A stretch of 64,000 nt of DNA from NCBI GenBank assembly GCA_038400315.1, contig CP151667.1, forward strand, positions 1,933,174 to 1,997,173, in the 5' to 3' direction. Shown here piece after piece: positions 18,607-27,405 of the stretch; position 1 is the first letter of the stretch; the number at the start of each line of letters is the position of its first letter. The translations under genes and the position numbers were made by a program. Origin of the DNA: Isosphaeraceae bacterium EP7. GTDB taxonomy: Bacteria > Planctomycetota > Planctomycetia > Isosphaerales > Isosphaeraceae. The notes beneath the pieces were generated by a model. The model did no database searches. It was not told the DNA's origin and saw only the letters and a list, made by a program, of their open reading frames with translations.

Positions 18607-19138
18607 GAAACTCGCCCTGCGTGAACGTGATCAGTGTCTTGGTCTTCGCGTTGTAGACAATCATGGCCCGCCCCTGACAGACCCAGTGCAGCGTCTTCCC
18701 GTCTCTACCGGGCACCGAGAACCCATCCCTGATCGCCCTGATCAGGTCGTTGGGTGTGAAGATTCCCCGCGTCGGCCCATCCTTTCGAAGCTCGCGAAAG
18801 AAGTGGGTCCCGGACCCTTCCGACCAACCGACGAAACGCAGGGCTCTCATAAATTTCGGACCGGTCATCAGGTCCCACCGCATGTTTCCGATCTGGCCCC
18901 TGAATTGAACGTCGAGGATACCCAAGATCCTTCCCCCTTCTGATCGGCTCGGTCGAACTGGCGATGTTGGCGCCGAGGGATCCCTGTACCAGATCCCATG
19001 CGATCGATCCACCGGCCGGGCCGGCGCACGCTCGCGAGTCGCCCTTTCGTCCATGGTCCGGGCCTCACGAGCAACGTGTCGGGCAGTCGGCCAGGGGGCT
19101 CGCTCGAGTGCCGCGAGGATCGAGGCTGTCTGACTCAC
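18599..19138 (-). CDS. Small hypothetical protein with toxin-like C-terminal region
   Basis: A 179-residue protein starting at a GTG (19138) with GGAGG five nt upstream, so the start is well supported. Residues 1-75 are charged and of low complexity. Residues 115-179 look like a compact alpha/beta domain that ends in strands: TPNDLIRAIRDGFSVPG, WVCQGRAMIVYN, KTLITFTQGEFRD. This helix-then-strands pattern reminds me of small RNase toxin domains of the BECR type found at the ends of polymorphic toxins. That is an impression, not a motif match. No immunity gene is adjacent, and there is no signal peptide. It could equally be an ordinary lineage-specific protein. Confidence 0.6.
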   Translation of the reverse strand: MSQTASILAALERAPWPTARHVAREARTMDERATRERAPARPVDRSHGIWYRDPSAPTSPVRPSRSEGGRILGILDVQFRGQIGNMRWDLMTGPKFMRALRFVGWSEGSGTHFFRELRKDGPTRGIFTPNDLIRAIRDGFSVPGRDGKTLHWVCQGRAMIVYNAKTKTLITFTQGEFRD

Positions 19139-19340
19139 CTCGCCCTCCGACCCGCGGTGCGGACGGCTCCGTGGTTCGAATGAAATCCGCAGCTTCCGGG
19201 TTTCTTCGCACGAACCTCGCGGGATCTCGTTCTTGCCTGTTTACGATTCAGGCCTCGAATTCGATCATCCCTCTCGACGCCCTCGGGGAGCCGTCCGGCA
19301 ACCTGTGTAGGGGGCTCGAGCGATCCCGACAAGGACCACC

Positions 19341-20351
19341 ATGAGCAACCCCCGTCGCCGCGGCTTCACCCTCATCGAGTTGCTGGTTGTCATCTCAATC
19401 ATCGCCGTCCTGATCGCTCTGCTGCTCCCCGCAGTGCAGAGCGCCCGCGAGGCCGCCAGGCGCATCCAGTGCGTCAACAACATGAAGCAGTTGGGCCTCG
19501 CGGTGATGAACTACGAGAGCGCCAACGGAGCCCTGCCTCCCCAGCAGACGATGAAGATCATCGGCAACGCCCAGCCAACCGAGTACACCTCGTGGGGTGT
19601 CAGCGCCAGGCTCGCCCCGTTCATGGAGATGGGGCCGCTCTATAACGCCATGAACTTCAGCCTCAAGTACAGCGACGCGACAAACACGACCGTCAGCTAC
19701 ATCCAGGTCAAATATCTGCTCTGCCCCAGCGAGACCAACACCGTCCCCCCCGACGCCACCAAGCCCTTCGGCGTCTCGAATTACGGCTGGTCGGTTGGCG
19801 ACTGGTACGTCTTCGGCGGCGGCGGATCGGCCCCCAATCGCAGCGCTTTCGGCGTCAACGTCAGCCGCAGTCTGGCCGCCTTCTCCGACGGCCTGAGCAA
19901 CACCCTGCTCTCCGCCGAGGTGAAGGCCAACCAGCCCCTCTACAAGTCGTGCTCGACCCCCACGGGAATCAGCCCCAACATCTACCCGGACACCGCGAGC
20001 ACCCCCGCGTTCATCGCCCAGAACTACACCGGCGGCTGCAAGTCCGATCTCGGCCACGTCAAGTGGTCCATCGGATCGGCCTGCTACGATGGGTTCACCA
20101 CGGCCCTCCCGCCAAACTTCCGGATGCTCGTCGGCACGCCCCAGATGGACATCGATTACGACACCGCCGACGAGAACAACGGAGGCCCGACCTACGCGGC
20201 CATCACCTCGCGAAGCTACCATCCGGGGGGTGTCAACACGCTCTTCGGCGACGGCAGCGTCCGATTCATCAAGTCGACCGTCAACGGCGGCACGTGGCGG
20301 GCACTCGGTACCCTCGCCGGCGGCGAGGTCATCTCGGCCGACTCCTACTGA
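19341..20351 (+). CDS. DUF1559 domain prepilin-like protein
   Basis: A 336-residue protein of the large planctomycete DUF1559 family. The N-terminus is a type IV prepilin/pseudopilin leader (RRGFTLIELLVVISIIAVL). Cleavage is expected after the glycine, and the hydrophobic helix then mediates membrane anchoring or assembly. The body has the family's YESANGALPP region. The C-terminus carries the typical H-x9-DG motif (HPGGVNTLFGDGSVRF). A prepilin peptidase should process it, but none is in this window. Such genes occur in dozens of copies per planctomycete genome and the individual roles are unknown. The phytase-like gene starts 48 bp downstream. Confidence 0.95.
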   Translation: MSNPRRRGFTLIELLVVISIIAVLIALLLPAVQSAREAARRIQCVNNMKQLGLAVMNYESANGALPPQQTMKIIGNAQPTEYTSWGVSARLAPFMEMGPLYNAMNFSLKYSDATNTTVSYIQVKYLLCPSETNTVPPDATKPFGVSNYGWSVGDWYVFGGGGSAPNRSAFGVNVSRSLAAFSDGLSNTLLSAEVKANQPLYKSCSTPTGISPNIYPDTASTPAFIAQNYTGGCKSDLGHVKWSIGSACYDGFTTALPPNFRMLVGTPQMDIDYDTADENNGGPTYAAITSRSYHPGGVNTLFGDGSVRFIKSTVNGGTWRALGTLAGGEVISADSY

Positions 20352-20398
20352 GCCGAACGGGTCGGCCGGTTCGAACTGCCCACCAACGGAACCCATCC

Positions 20399-21493
20399 AT
20401 GCCCGCGTCCTTACGATCCATCGTACTCTGCTCCTCGATCCTGATGGCATCCCAGGGCGAAGGCCGCGGGCAGGATTTTCCGACGCTAACCCCATCCGCC
20501 AGGGTTCAGACCGATCCCGTCCCCACCGAAGGGGACGCGGCCGATGACCCCGCAATCTGGATCCACCCAGTCGACCCCGCAAGAAGTCTCGTCCTGGGCA
20601 CCGACAAGAAGGGGGGCCTCCACTCCTACTCCCTCGACGGCCACGCCCGCCAGCTCGTCTCGCCCGGGTCGAGGCCGAACAACGTCGACATCCTCTATGG
20701 ATTTCCCATCGACGGGGTCAAGGTCGACCTCGCCGTCGCCAGCGTCGGCAAGGGGGGGAACACGGCGGGAGTCAAGCTCTGGCGCATCGATCAGTCGGAC
20801 GGAACGATGGCCGAGTTCGCCGAAGGGCCGACCTTCAGGACCTTCGACTGCGGAGACCCCTACGGCCTCTGCACCTACCTCAGCCCTCGCGACGGTTCGG
20901 CCTATCTCTTCGTCAGTGATCGCGACGGCGCCATCGAACAGTACCGGCTCGACCCGCCCGCCAGCCCTACCCAGCCTCCCAGGGCGACCCGCGTCCGGGC
21001 CTTTCGCGTCGGCTCGCAGGTCGAAGGGATCGTCACCGACCGAGTGCTGGGCAAGCTGTTCGTGGCCGAGGAGAACGTCGGCATCTGGGAATACGGGGCC
21101 GAACCCGGCGACGGCGCCGCGAGGAAGGCCGTGGCAACAGTCGGCGAGCACGGCCTGACCGCAGACGTCGAGGGCCTCGCCCTCTACTACGCCCCCGGCG
21201 GAAAAGGTTACCTCCTCGCGTCGAGCCAGGGGAGCAGCACGGTCAACGCCTATGAGCGATCCGGCGCACATGCCTACGTCGCTACCATCGACCCGATCGC
21301 CGGAGCGACCGACGACGTCGCCCATACCGACGGCCTGGACGTGACCAACGAACGGACCTCGGCCCTCTTCCCCAGAGGCGTCCTCGTCCTCCAGGACGGC
21401 GAGAATGATGGCCGTCAGAACTTCAAGCTCTTCGCCTGGGAAGACGTCGCAGGCCATAAGCTGATTGTCGACACCACGATCTCGGCCCGCTGA
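20399..21493 (+). CDS. Beta-propeller phytase-like protein
   Basis: A 364-residue exported protein with a signal peptide (about residues 1-25). It then follows the beta-propeller phytase pattern: DPVPTEGDAADDPAIWIHP, LVLGTDKKGGLHSYSLDG, RPNNVDILYGF and CGDPYGLCTY. The acidic clusters (DDPAIW, VSDRDG, TDVAHTDGLDV-like) are those that bind calcium and phosphate in this family, which removes phosphate from phytate. Expected location is the periplasm or outside. The start is an ATG 48 bp after the DUF1559 stop, so co-transcription with it is likely. Enzyme activity on phytate is inferred from the family, not shown. Confidence 0.9.
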   Translation: MPASLRSIVLCSSILMASQGEGRGQDFPTLTPSARVQTDPVPTEGDAADDPAIWIHPVDPARSLVLGTDKKGGLHSYSLDGHARQLVSPGSRPNNVDILYGFPIDGVKVDLAVASVGKGGNTAGVKLWRIDQSDGTMAEFAEGPTFRTFDCGDPYGLCTYLSPRDGSAYLFVSDRDGAIEQYRLDPPASPTQPPRATRVRAFRVGSQVEGIVTDRVLGKLFVAEENVGIWEYGAEPGDGAARKAVATVGEHGLTADVEGLALYYAPGGKGYLLASSQGSSTVNAYERSGAHAYVATIDPIAGATDDVAHTDGLDVTNERTSALFPRGVLVLQDGENDGRQNFKLFAWEDVAGHKLIVDTTISAR

Positions 21494-21643
21494 CATGCCC
21501 ACCGACTCCCTCACGACAGGTCCGCACTTCAACGATCCGCCCGTCTGTGGTAGAGAGTGCCCGAACGATGGCAACCGGGCCCTCTGCCCGAAGGGTCGCC
21601 GCGGCCCCCGACGCGGACGATGCTCTGCATGGACGCGACCGAG

Positions 21644-22864
21644 ATGAACAGGCGGACCCTCGCCCGTGGAGCCTTCGCCGGAGCCCTTGCCGCCTCGGCG
21701 AGCCCGGCCTTGGCCCAGGATTTCGGCAAATTCCTGGAGCGGACCGCCCGAGAGTCCCTCCGCAAAGGGCTCGAGCCCCAGGCAATTGAGCGAGCCTTCG
21801 CCGGCAGCCGGTCGGGCGAACCCGTCCCCTTCCGGACGGCCGACGGCTGGACCCTGGTCGCGCATCGCTACAAGCCGACGGGGCAGCCCAGGGCCGCCGC
21901 CCCCATCGTCCTCTGCCACGGACTGACGTACAACGCCCTCTTCTGGGACCTCGACCCCGCATGTAGTCCTGCACGCCATTTGGCCGCCGCCGGCTACGAC
22001 GTCTGGTCGGTGAACCTGCGCGGCTGCGGGCTCAGCCAGAAGTGGGTCTGGAAGCTGGAGAACGCCCCCACTCAACTGCTGGGCGCCGCCATGCGGACGG
22101 TGACCAAGGGCAAGATGGCCCCGACCGGATACGCGACGGTCGACCCCAAGTTCGCCAGCTGGACCCTCGACGACCACATCATCCGCGACGTCCCCGCCAT
22201 CGTCGGCCACGTCCGCCGCGTCACAGGTGCCCCCGACGTCACCTGGTTCGGCCACTCGATGGGGGGCATCGTCGCCATCGCCGCGCTCAGCCGCTACCAG
22301 AATCCCGGGATCGGCCGCCTGGTGGCCGTCGGCAGCCAGGTCACCATGCCCGACGGCCAGATCGCCGGCCAGTACTTGAACTCGATCCTGACCGGCCGCG
22401 AACTCCAGCTCGCCGGCCAGCTCGACGCCGCGACCGCCCTCCAGGCCGGCGAGGCGGCCGCCCAGAACATGTTCTTCAACATCCGCAACATCGACACCAA
22501 GGTCTACGAGGCCCTCACCGGCTGGGCCACCGACGTCCCGTCGATCGGGGTCATGCGCCAGTACATGACGCTCTCAAGCCGGGGCGAGCTGCTCGACGCC
22601 CGTGGCCAGACCAGCTACGCCCGCAACCTGGCCAACCTCACCGTCCCGGCCCTCTTCGCCTGCGGAGCCGCCGACCGCTTCGCCCCGCCTCGGGTCCAGC
22701 AGCAGCTCCACGCCGGTGCCGGCTCCGCCGACAAGACCCTCCTCATCATCGGCCGGGCCCAGGGCTATCAAGTCGACGCAGGCCACGACGACGCTCTCGT
22801 CGGCCTCAACTCCCGCCAGCAGGTCTACCCCACCATCGAGCGCTGGATCGCCGATCGATCGTGA
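21644..22864 (+). CDS. Exported alpha/beta hydrolase
   Basis: About 406 residues from ATG 21644; alternative in-frame ATGs at 21620 and 21629 exist. MNRRTLARGAFAGALAAS looks like a twin-arginine or Sec leader ending near PALA. The hydrolase core has IVLCHGLTYN (oxyanion region), the nucleophile elbow GHSMGG, a likely acid in CGAADRFAPP, and the histidine in DAGHDDALVG. The order and spacing match the alpha/beta hydrolase fold of lipase or esterase type. The gene stands alone after the phytase-like gene, in the same direction. The substrate cannot be predicted. Confidence 0.85.
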   Translation: MNRRTLARGAFAGALAASASPALAQDFGKFLERTARESLRKGLEPQAIERAFAGSRSGEPVPFRTADGWTLVAHRYKPTGQPRAAAPIVLCHGLTYNALFWDLDPACSPARHLAAAGYDVWSVNLRGCGLSQKWVWKLENAPTQLLGAAMRTVTKGKMAPTGYATVDPKFASWTLDDHIIRDVPAIVGHVRRVTGAPDVTWFGHSMGGIVAIAALSRYQNPGIGRLVAVGSQVTMPDGQIAGQYLNSILTGRELQLAGQLDAATALQAGEAAAQNMFFNIRNIDTKVYEALTGWATDVPSIGVMRQYMTLSSRGELLDARGQTSYARNLANLTVPALFACGAADRFAPPRVQQQLHAGAGSADKTLLIIGRAQGYQVDAGHDDALVGLNSRQQVYPTIERWIADRS

Positions 22865-23187
22865 TTCCAGAGTCGTCGAGAGGCGGCGATTCGACGGAGT
22901 CATGAAAAGTCAGGCGGTGGACTTCGCGGCGAATCGTCGAGGACTGTCGGCCGGTCATGACGCATTCGATTGGTGGCTTCGAAGATCCATCCTTGGACGG
23001 GTCGGGTATGCTCGACGGTGCGTGATCAGCGAGACATGGCTTGCGCCGATGGCTGGTGTCGCTTGCGCACGCTCTGAAATGACGTTCACACGCCGTATGG
23101 AGCGTTGAGGGCGGGAGACCTCCTCCGACACCAGCCTGGACATCCCTCCGGCCCGGTCGGTCATCCCGAATCCCGGAAATATCAGCC
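22865..23187. other. Intergenic region
   Basis: About 320 bp between two plus-strand genes. No convincing open frame, RNA gene or strong hairpin was seen. It probably holds the promoter of the downstream gene. Confidence 0.4.
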
Positions 23188-24444
23188 ATGCGACGCACTC
23201 TGACGGCCATCGCGGTGCTGTTCGGCCTTCCGCTCTCGGTGGCCGCATGCCTCTGGGATCGGGACACACCGGCCGACGAGGCGAGGGGGATGCCCGAGGT
23301 CGTCGCCGTGCTCACCGGCCGATTCGAGAGGAATCCGCCGCTGTTCTATGAGATGCGCCTGGCCCGCGTCTCGGCCCATCTTCGAGACCTTCCCCAGGAC
23401 CTCGCCGGGTACGACGACGCCGGTGTCGCCTGCGATCGCCTTGGGCGTGGAGAAGAGGCTGTCGAGTGGATGGAGAAGAAGCGTGCCCAACTCGAGACGC
23501 TCGATGCGTCGCTGCCTGCGGTGAAGGAGCATTGGTACCGCTTGCATGCGAACCTCGGCACATTCCTCGTCCACGGCTGGGCACGGCAGGGGGCCGATCG
23601 TTCGAAGATCTCCGAGGTGAAGGCCGCCCGCGACGAGATTGTCAGGGCGCTGGAGATCAACCCGAACGCGCACTTCGGCCGAGAGAAATCTCAGTTGCTC
23701 GCGCTGACTTGGATTGTGGATCCGCCGAAACTGGGGGATTCGCAGGTCCTCCCCAACCTCCTCGGATGGCAAGCCCACGACTTCAACGGAACGAATACCG
23801 CCCCCCAAATGGCAGACGACGCGGTACGAGGCCTTGCCGGCCTGATTGTGCTGGGCAATGCCTGGGAGAGCGTCGACATCTTCAACGCCCTGAATCAGGC
23901 ACTCCAGCGCGACTCGCAGGGCTTCGCGAGGAATGAGGAGGGGGGCCGGAACACGCTGGCCTACCTCGCATGGCTCCGATGCTGCGAGCTGGTCGACGCG
24001 GGCAGGGGCTCGATGCTACCCGATGCCCCCAAGGGACAGGCCCTGAAGGCGATCCTGCCCAGACCCGATTTCCTCAAGTCCGTCGGGATTCTCGAGGACT
24101 CCTACCTGCAATTACGCACCGAGGCCGACGCCTGGCAAGCGGCCCGTGCCGAGTTCATGACGAGCCGCCTGAACGCAGGCCACCACCCCGACACCGAGCC
24201 CGGCTTCTGGGAAGGATATGTGGAAAGACCCGCTCCGTTGCTTCCCACCCAGTCTGTTCCCGACGCCTACAACGCCTTGTCCGAGTGGCGACGATGGTGG
24301 TCCACGGTAGCCCTCATCGGAGTACCGCTCGTCTCGATCGCCTTGATCTTCGGCTTGCCGGCGGTCCGCAGGGCGAAGACACGCCGGTTGAAGGCGGCTG
24401 GTATGAATCGCATTGGCGCAGAATCCGGGGACGAGCCTCGTTGA
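23188..24444 (+). CDS. Exported TPR-like protein with C-terminal membrane anchor
   Basis: A 418-residue protein. MRRTLTAIAVLFGLPLSVAAC reads as a lipoprotein-type or Sec signal, with a cysteine at 21. The middle is all-helical with tetratricopeptide-like spacing (CDRLGRGEEAVEWMEKKRAQ, KAARDEIVRALEINPNAHFG). A hydrophobic helix near 375-395 (STVALIGVPLVSIALIFGL) is followed by a basic tail. Thus most of the chain is extracytoplasmic and held at both ends. I do not recognise a named family. Proteins of this kind are common in planctomycetes, and the function is unknown. Confidence 0.75.
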   Translation: MRRTLTAIAVLFGLPLSVAACLWDRDTPADEARGMPEVVAVLTGRFERNPPLFYEMRLARVSAHLRDLPQDLAGYDDAGVACDRLGRGEEAVEWMEKKRAQLETLDASLPAVKEHWYRLHANLGTFLVHGWARQGADRSKISEVKAARDEIVRALEINPNAHFGREKSQLLALTWIVDPPKLGDSQVLPNLLGWQAHDFNGTNTAPQMADDAVRGLAGLIVLGNAWESVDIFNALNQALQRDSQGFARNEEGGRNTLAYLAWLRCCELVDAGRGSMLPDAPKGQALKAILPRPDFLKSVGILEDSYLQLRTEADAWQAARAEFMTSRLNAGHHPDTEPGFWEGYVERPAPLLPTQSVPDAYNALSEWRRWWSTVALIGVPLVSIALIFGLPAVRRAKTRRLKAAGMNRIGAESGDEPR

Positions 24445-24511
24445 GTTCCGGTGTTCAAACCTCGTGACTCGCCTTGCCCTGCCGGTCCCTCCGCCGGACA
24501 ATTCGGGGGTA

Positions 24512-24537
24512 GGCCCCGACGAGTTCAGGTCGGGGCC
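24512..24537 (+). terminator. Hairpin upstream of the SDR gene
   Basis: A 9-bp GC-rich stem (GGCCCCGAC at 24512-24520 with 24529-24537) and an 8-nt loop lie between the TPR-like gene and the SDR gene. It may end the upstream transcript. There is no U-tract, so confidence is modest. Confidence 0.35.
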
Positions 24538-24559
24538 CGACCTCGCCGGACCACACCGC

Positions 24560-25330
24560 ATGGCCCTGAATCCGATCCGCGAGCTGGCCGGCCTTCGCGT
24601 CGCCGTTCTGGGAGCCACCTCGGGAATTGGCCGTTCGGTGGCACTTGCTCTGGCCGAGGCCGGCGCCGACGTGATCGTGCACGGCCGGTCTTCGAAGGAT
24701 GCCGCCTATCAGGTGGCTCAAGAGGTTCAGTCCTTGGGCGGTCGATCGAAGGTGATCATGGCCGACCTGGCCGATCGCGGGGCCGGTGACCGGCTCGTGG
24801 AGCAGGCCTGGGGCACCTGGAATGGGCTGGACGCCTGGCTGCACATTGCCGGTGCCGACACACTGACAGGCGAGGCCGCGTCGATGTCGTTCGACGCCAA
24901 GCTCGACCTGCTCTGGGCCGTCGACGTCGTCGCGACGATTCGACTTTGCCGCGACGTCGGCCGCCGGATGCAGCATCAAGGGTCGGGCTCCATCGTCACG
25001 ATGGGCTGGGACCAGGCCGAGACCGGCATGGAAGGGGACTCCGGCGAGCTCTTCGCCGCCACGAAAGGGGCGATCCTCGCGTTCACTCGCAGCCTGGCCC
25101 TTAGCCTGGCCCCAACCGTCAGGGTGAACGCGCTGGCCCCGGGCTGGATCAAGACCTCGTGGGGGGAAGGGGCCTCCGACACCTGGCAGCGACGCGTCCT
25201 TCGAGAGACCCCGCTCGCCCGCTGGGGCCGGCCCGAGGACGTCGCGCGGGTCGCTCGCTTTCTGGTCGGCCCCGAATCTAACTTCATGACAGGCCAGGCC
25301 TTGCGAATCAACGGCGGTGCCATTCGCTGA
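24560..25330 (+). CDS. SDR-family protein with altered active site
   Basis: A 256-residue short-chain dehydrogenase/reductase-fold protein. The NAD(P)-binding GATSGIG motif is at 18-24, and HIAGAD (95-100) stands for the NAG motif. The usual YxxxK pair is FAATK here, with Phe165 in place of the catalytic tyrosine and Lys169 kept. The expected active-site serine region reads SIVTMGW. The C-terminus (APGWIKT, RWGRPEDVARVARFL, GQALRINGG) is typical of classical SDRs. It sits 60 bp before three overlapping methanopterin-synthesis genes, so it probably belongs to that pathway, perhaps handling a pterin. A classical dehydrogenase reaction is doubtful with this active site. Confidence 0.85.
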   Translation: MALNPIRELAGLRVAVLGATSGIGRSVALALAEAGADVIVHGRSSKDAAYQVAQEVQSLGGRSKVIMADLADRGAGDRLVEQAWGTWNGLDAWLHIAGADTLTGEAASMSFDAKLDLLWAVDVVATIRLCRDVGRRMQHQGSGSIVTMGWDQAETGMEGDSGELFAATKGAILAFTRSLALSLAPTVRVNALAPGWIKTSWGEGASDTWQRRVLRETPLARWGRPEDVARVARFLVGPESNFMTGQALRINGGAIR

Positions 25331-25390
25331 CATGACGAAACGAACCCGAGCCCCGCAGTCGGCCCCCCTCCGCCTTGAGGCGACATCAAC

Positions 25391-26809
25391 GTGGCCGAGC
25401 CCTCAGACACCGATCCGCCGCGCATCCTGTTCGTCACCGGCCGCCTCGCCGAGTTCGCCCTCCGCCAGGTCGTCGAGGACCTGGGACCCCGCGTCGGGTT
25501 CCGGCCCGAGGTCGCCGTCCTGCCCATCTCCGTCGCTGCCCTGATGCCCCCCCGCTGGGTGGCCCGCCACCTCGTCGTGCCCGAAGGGACGGCCCGAGTC
25601 ATCCTGCCGGGCCACTGCCGGGGTGACCTTACCCCCGTCCTGGCCCTGGCACATGGTGCCAACGTTGAGGTTGGCCCCGAAGACCTCCGCGAGTTGCCCG
25701 CCTACTTCGGTCAAGTTGACCCGAATCTCGCCAGGTACGGCGCCTTCGACATCGAGATCCTCGCCGAGATCAACCACGCCCCGCGCCTCTCGCTCGACCA
25801 GATCCTCCGCCAGGCCCGAGCCTTCGCCGACGAAGGGGCCGACCGGATCGACCTCGGCTGCGACCCGGGCGGACCCTGGGGCGGGGTTACTGACACCGTG
25901 AAGGCCCTGGTCGACGCCGGCCACCGCGTCTCGGTCGACAGCTTCGACCCCACCGAGGTCGACCAAGCCACCCGCGCCGGCGCCGACCTCGTCCTCAGCG
26001 TTAACGCCAGCAACCGCGAACACGCCCAGGGCTGGGGCGTCGAGGTCGTGGTCCTTCCCGATCGCCCGGGGACCCTGGACGGGCTCGATGAGACGGTCGA
26101 CTTCCTCCTCGGACGCGGCGTCCCGTTCCGCATCGACCCGATCCTCGAGCCGATCGGCTTCGGCTTCGCGTCCTCTCTGGGCCGCTATCTGGAGACCCGC
26201 CGCCGCTATCCGACGTTCCCGCTGATGATGGGCGTCGGCAACCTCACCGAGCTCACCGACGTCGATTCCGCTGGCATCAACACTCTGCTCATCGGCTTCT
26301 GCCAGGAGCTTGCGATCGGCAGCGTGCTGACCACCGCCGTCATCAACTGGGCGCGATCCTCGGTCAAGGAGATCGACCTGGCGCGCCGACTCGCCTACCA
26401 CGCCGTCCGGTTCAAGACCCTCCCCAAGCGGATCGAGCCCCGGCTCGTGATGCTCAGGGACCCTCGGGTCCCGGCGTTCGGCCCAGAACGACTGGCCGAT
26501 CTGGCCCGCGGAATCAAAGACCCCAACTGGCGGATCTTCGCCGAGGATGGCAAAATCCATGCGATGAGCAACGCAGGGCACCACTCCTCCGACGACCCGT
26601 TCGTCCTCTTCGAGCTGATGGGCATCGACGACCCTTCGCACGCCTTCTATCTGGGCTACGAGCTGATGAAGGCCAAGACCGCCCTGACCCTGAGCAAGGC
26701 CTACCGCCAGGACCAGGCGCTCCACTGGGGGTTCCTCACCGAGCCCGAGGTGAGCCACCGGGGCCGAGGCAAGGCCGGGCCCCCCACCACCGGCGAGTCG
26801 CCCCCGTGA
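25391..26809 (+). CDS. Dihydropteroate synthase-related protein (DUF6513 type)
   Basis: A 472-residue protein starting at GTG 25391. The central part (about 115-350) has a dihydropteroate-synthase-like TIM barrel (GADRIDLGCDPGG, VSVDSFDPTEVDQATRAGADLVLSV, in two adjoining strands), with its own N- and C-terminal extensions. It matches the DHPS-related family (TIGR00284-like) found in methanogens and in H4MPT-using methylotrophs, rather than folate FolP. The stop overlaps the start of the DUF447 gene (GTGA). Together with beta-RFAP synthase two genes on, this points to joining of the pterin and aminobenzene parts of tetrahydromethanopterin. The exact reaction has not been established for all members. 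Confidence 0.9.
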   Translation: MAEPSDTDPPRILFVTGRLAEFALRQVVEDLGPRVGFRPEVAVLPISVAALMPPRWVARHLVVPEGTARVILPGHCRGDLTPVLALAHGANVEVGPEDLRELPAYFGQVDPNLARYGAFDIEILAEINHAPRLSLDQILRQARAFADEGADRIDLGCDPGGPWGGVTDTVKALVDAGHRVSVDSFDPTEVDQATRAGADLVLSVNASNREHAQGWGVEVVVLPDRPGTLDGLDETVDFLLGRGVPFRIDPILEPIGFGFASSLGRYLETRRRYPTFPLMMGVGNLTELTDVDSAGINTLLIGFCQELAIGSVLTTAVINWARSSVKEIDLARRLAYHAVRFKTLPKRIEPRLVMLRDPRVPAFGPERLADLARGIKDPNWRIFAEDGKIHAMSNAGHHSSDDPFVLFELMGIDDPSHAFYLGYELMKAKTALTLSKAYRQDQALHWGFLTEPEVSHRGRGKAGPPTTGESPP

Positions 26810-27405
26810 TCCTCGAAGGCATCGTCACGACCCTCGACCTCGACGGCACCCTGAACATCGCGCCCATGGGGCCGCAGGTCGACGCCTCGGGCGACATGGC
26901 CCGCTTCACCCTCCGTCCATTCCGGTCGTCAACCACCTATCGCAACCTCAAGGCGAGCGGGCAGGGGGTCCTGCACGTCGTCGACGACGTCCTCCTGCTG
27001 GCACGGGCCGCGATCGGTCGGGCGCTCGACGCGCCGACCCGGCCGGCCGCTCTCGTCAACGGCCGGATCCTCCTCGATGCCTGCCGCTATTACGAGTTCC
27101 GAGTGACCTCGCTCGATGACGCCGAGGAACGCACCACGATCGGGGCGGAAACCGTCGAATCGGGCCGCCTCCGGGACCCCTTCGGCCTGAACCGAGCCAA
27201 GCATGCCGTCGTCGAGGCCGCGATTCTCGCCACCCGCATCAGGATCCTGCCCCTCGACACGATCCTCGCCGATCTCGATCGGCTTGCTCCCCTGGTGGAC
27301 AAGACCGGGGGCCCTGCCGAGTTGGCCGCGTTCCGCCTCCTCCGCGATCACATCCTGTCGGCCGCCCAAGCATCACCGGGGCAGGGGGGGGCTCCTCGAT
27401 CATGA
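26806..27405 (+). CDS. DUF447 domain protein (H4MPT-associated)
   Basis: A 199-residue protein starting at GTG 26806, overlapping the upstream stop by 4 bp. The N-terminus (ILEGIVTTLDLDGTLNIAPMGP) and the flavin-reductase-like split-barrel pattern (YRNLKASGQGVLHVVDDVLLLAR) identify the DUF447 family. The family occurs in archaea and in bacteria that use tetrahydromethanopterin for C1 transfer. Its stop overlaps the next start (ATGA). The three genes 25391-28364 are thus translationally coupled, and the protein probably acts in cofactor assembly or reduction. A flavin-dependent role is a guess from the fold. Confidence 0.88.
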   Translation: MILEGIVTTLDLDGTLNIAPMGPQVDASGDMARFTLRPFRSSTTYRNLKASGQGVLHVVDDVLLLARAAIGRALDAPTRPAALVNGRILLDACRYYEFRVTSLDDAEERTTIGAETVESGRLRDPFGLNRAKHAVVEAAILATRIRILPLDTILADLDRLAPLVDKTGGPAELAAFRLLRDHILSAAQASPGQGGAPRS

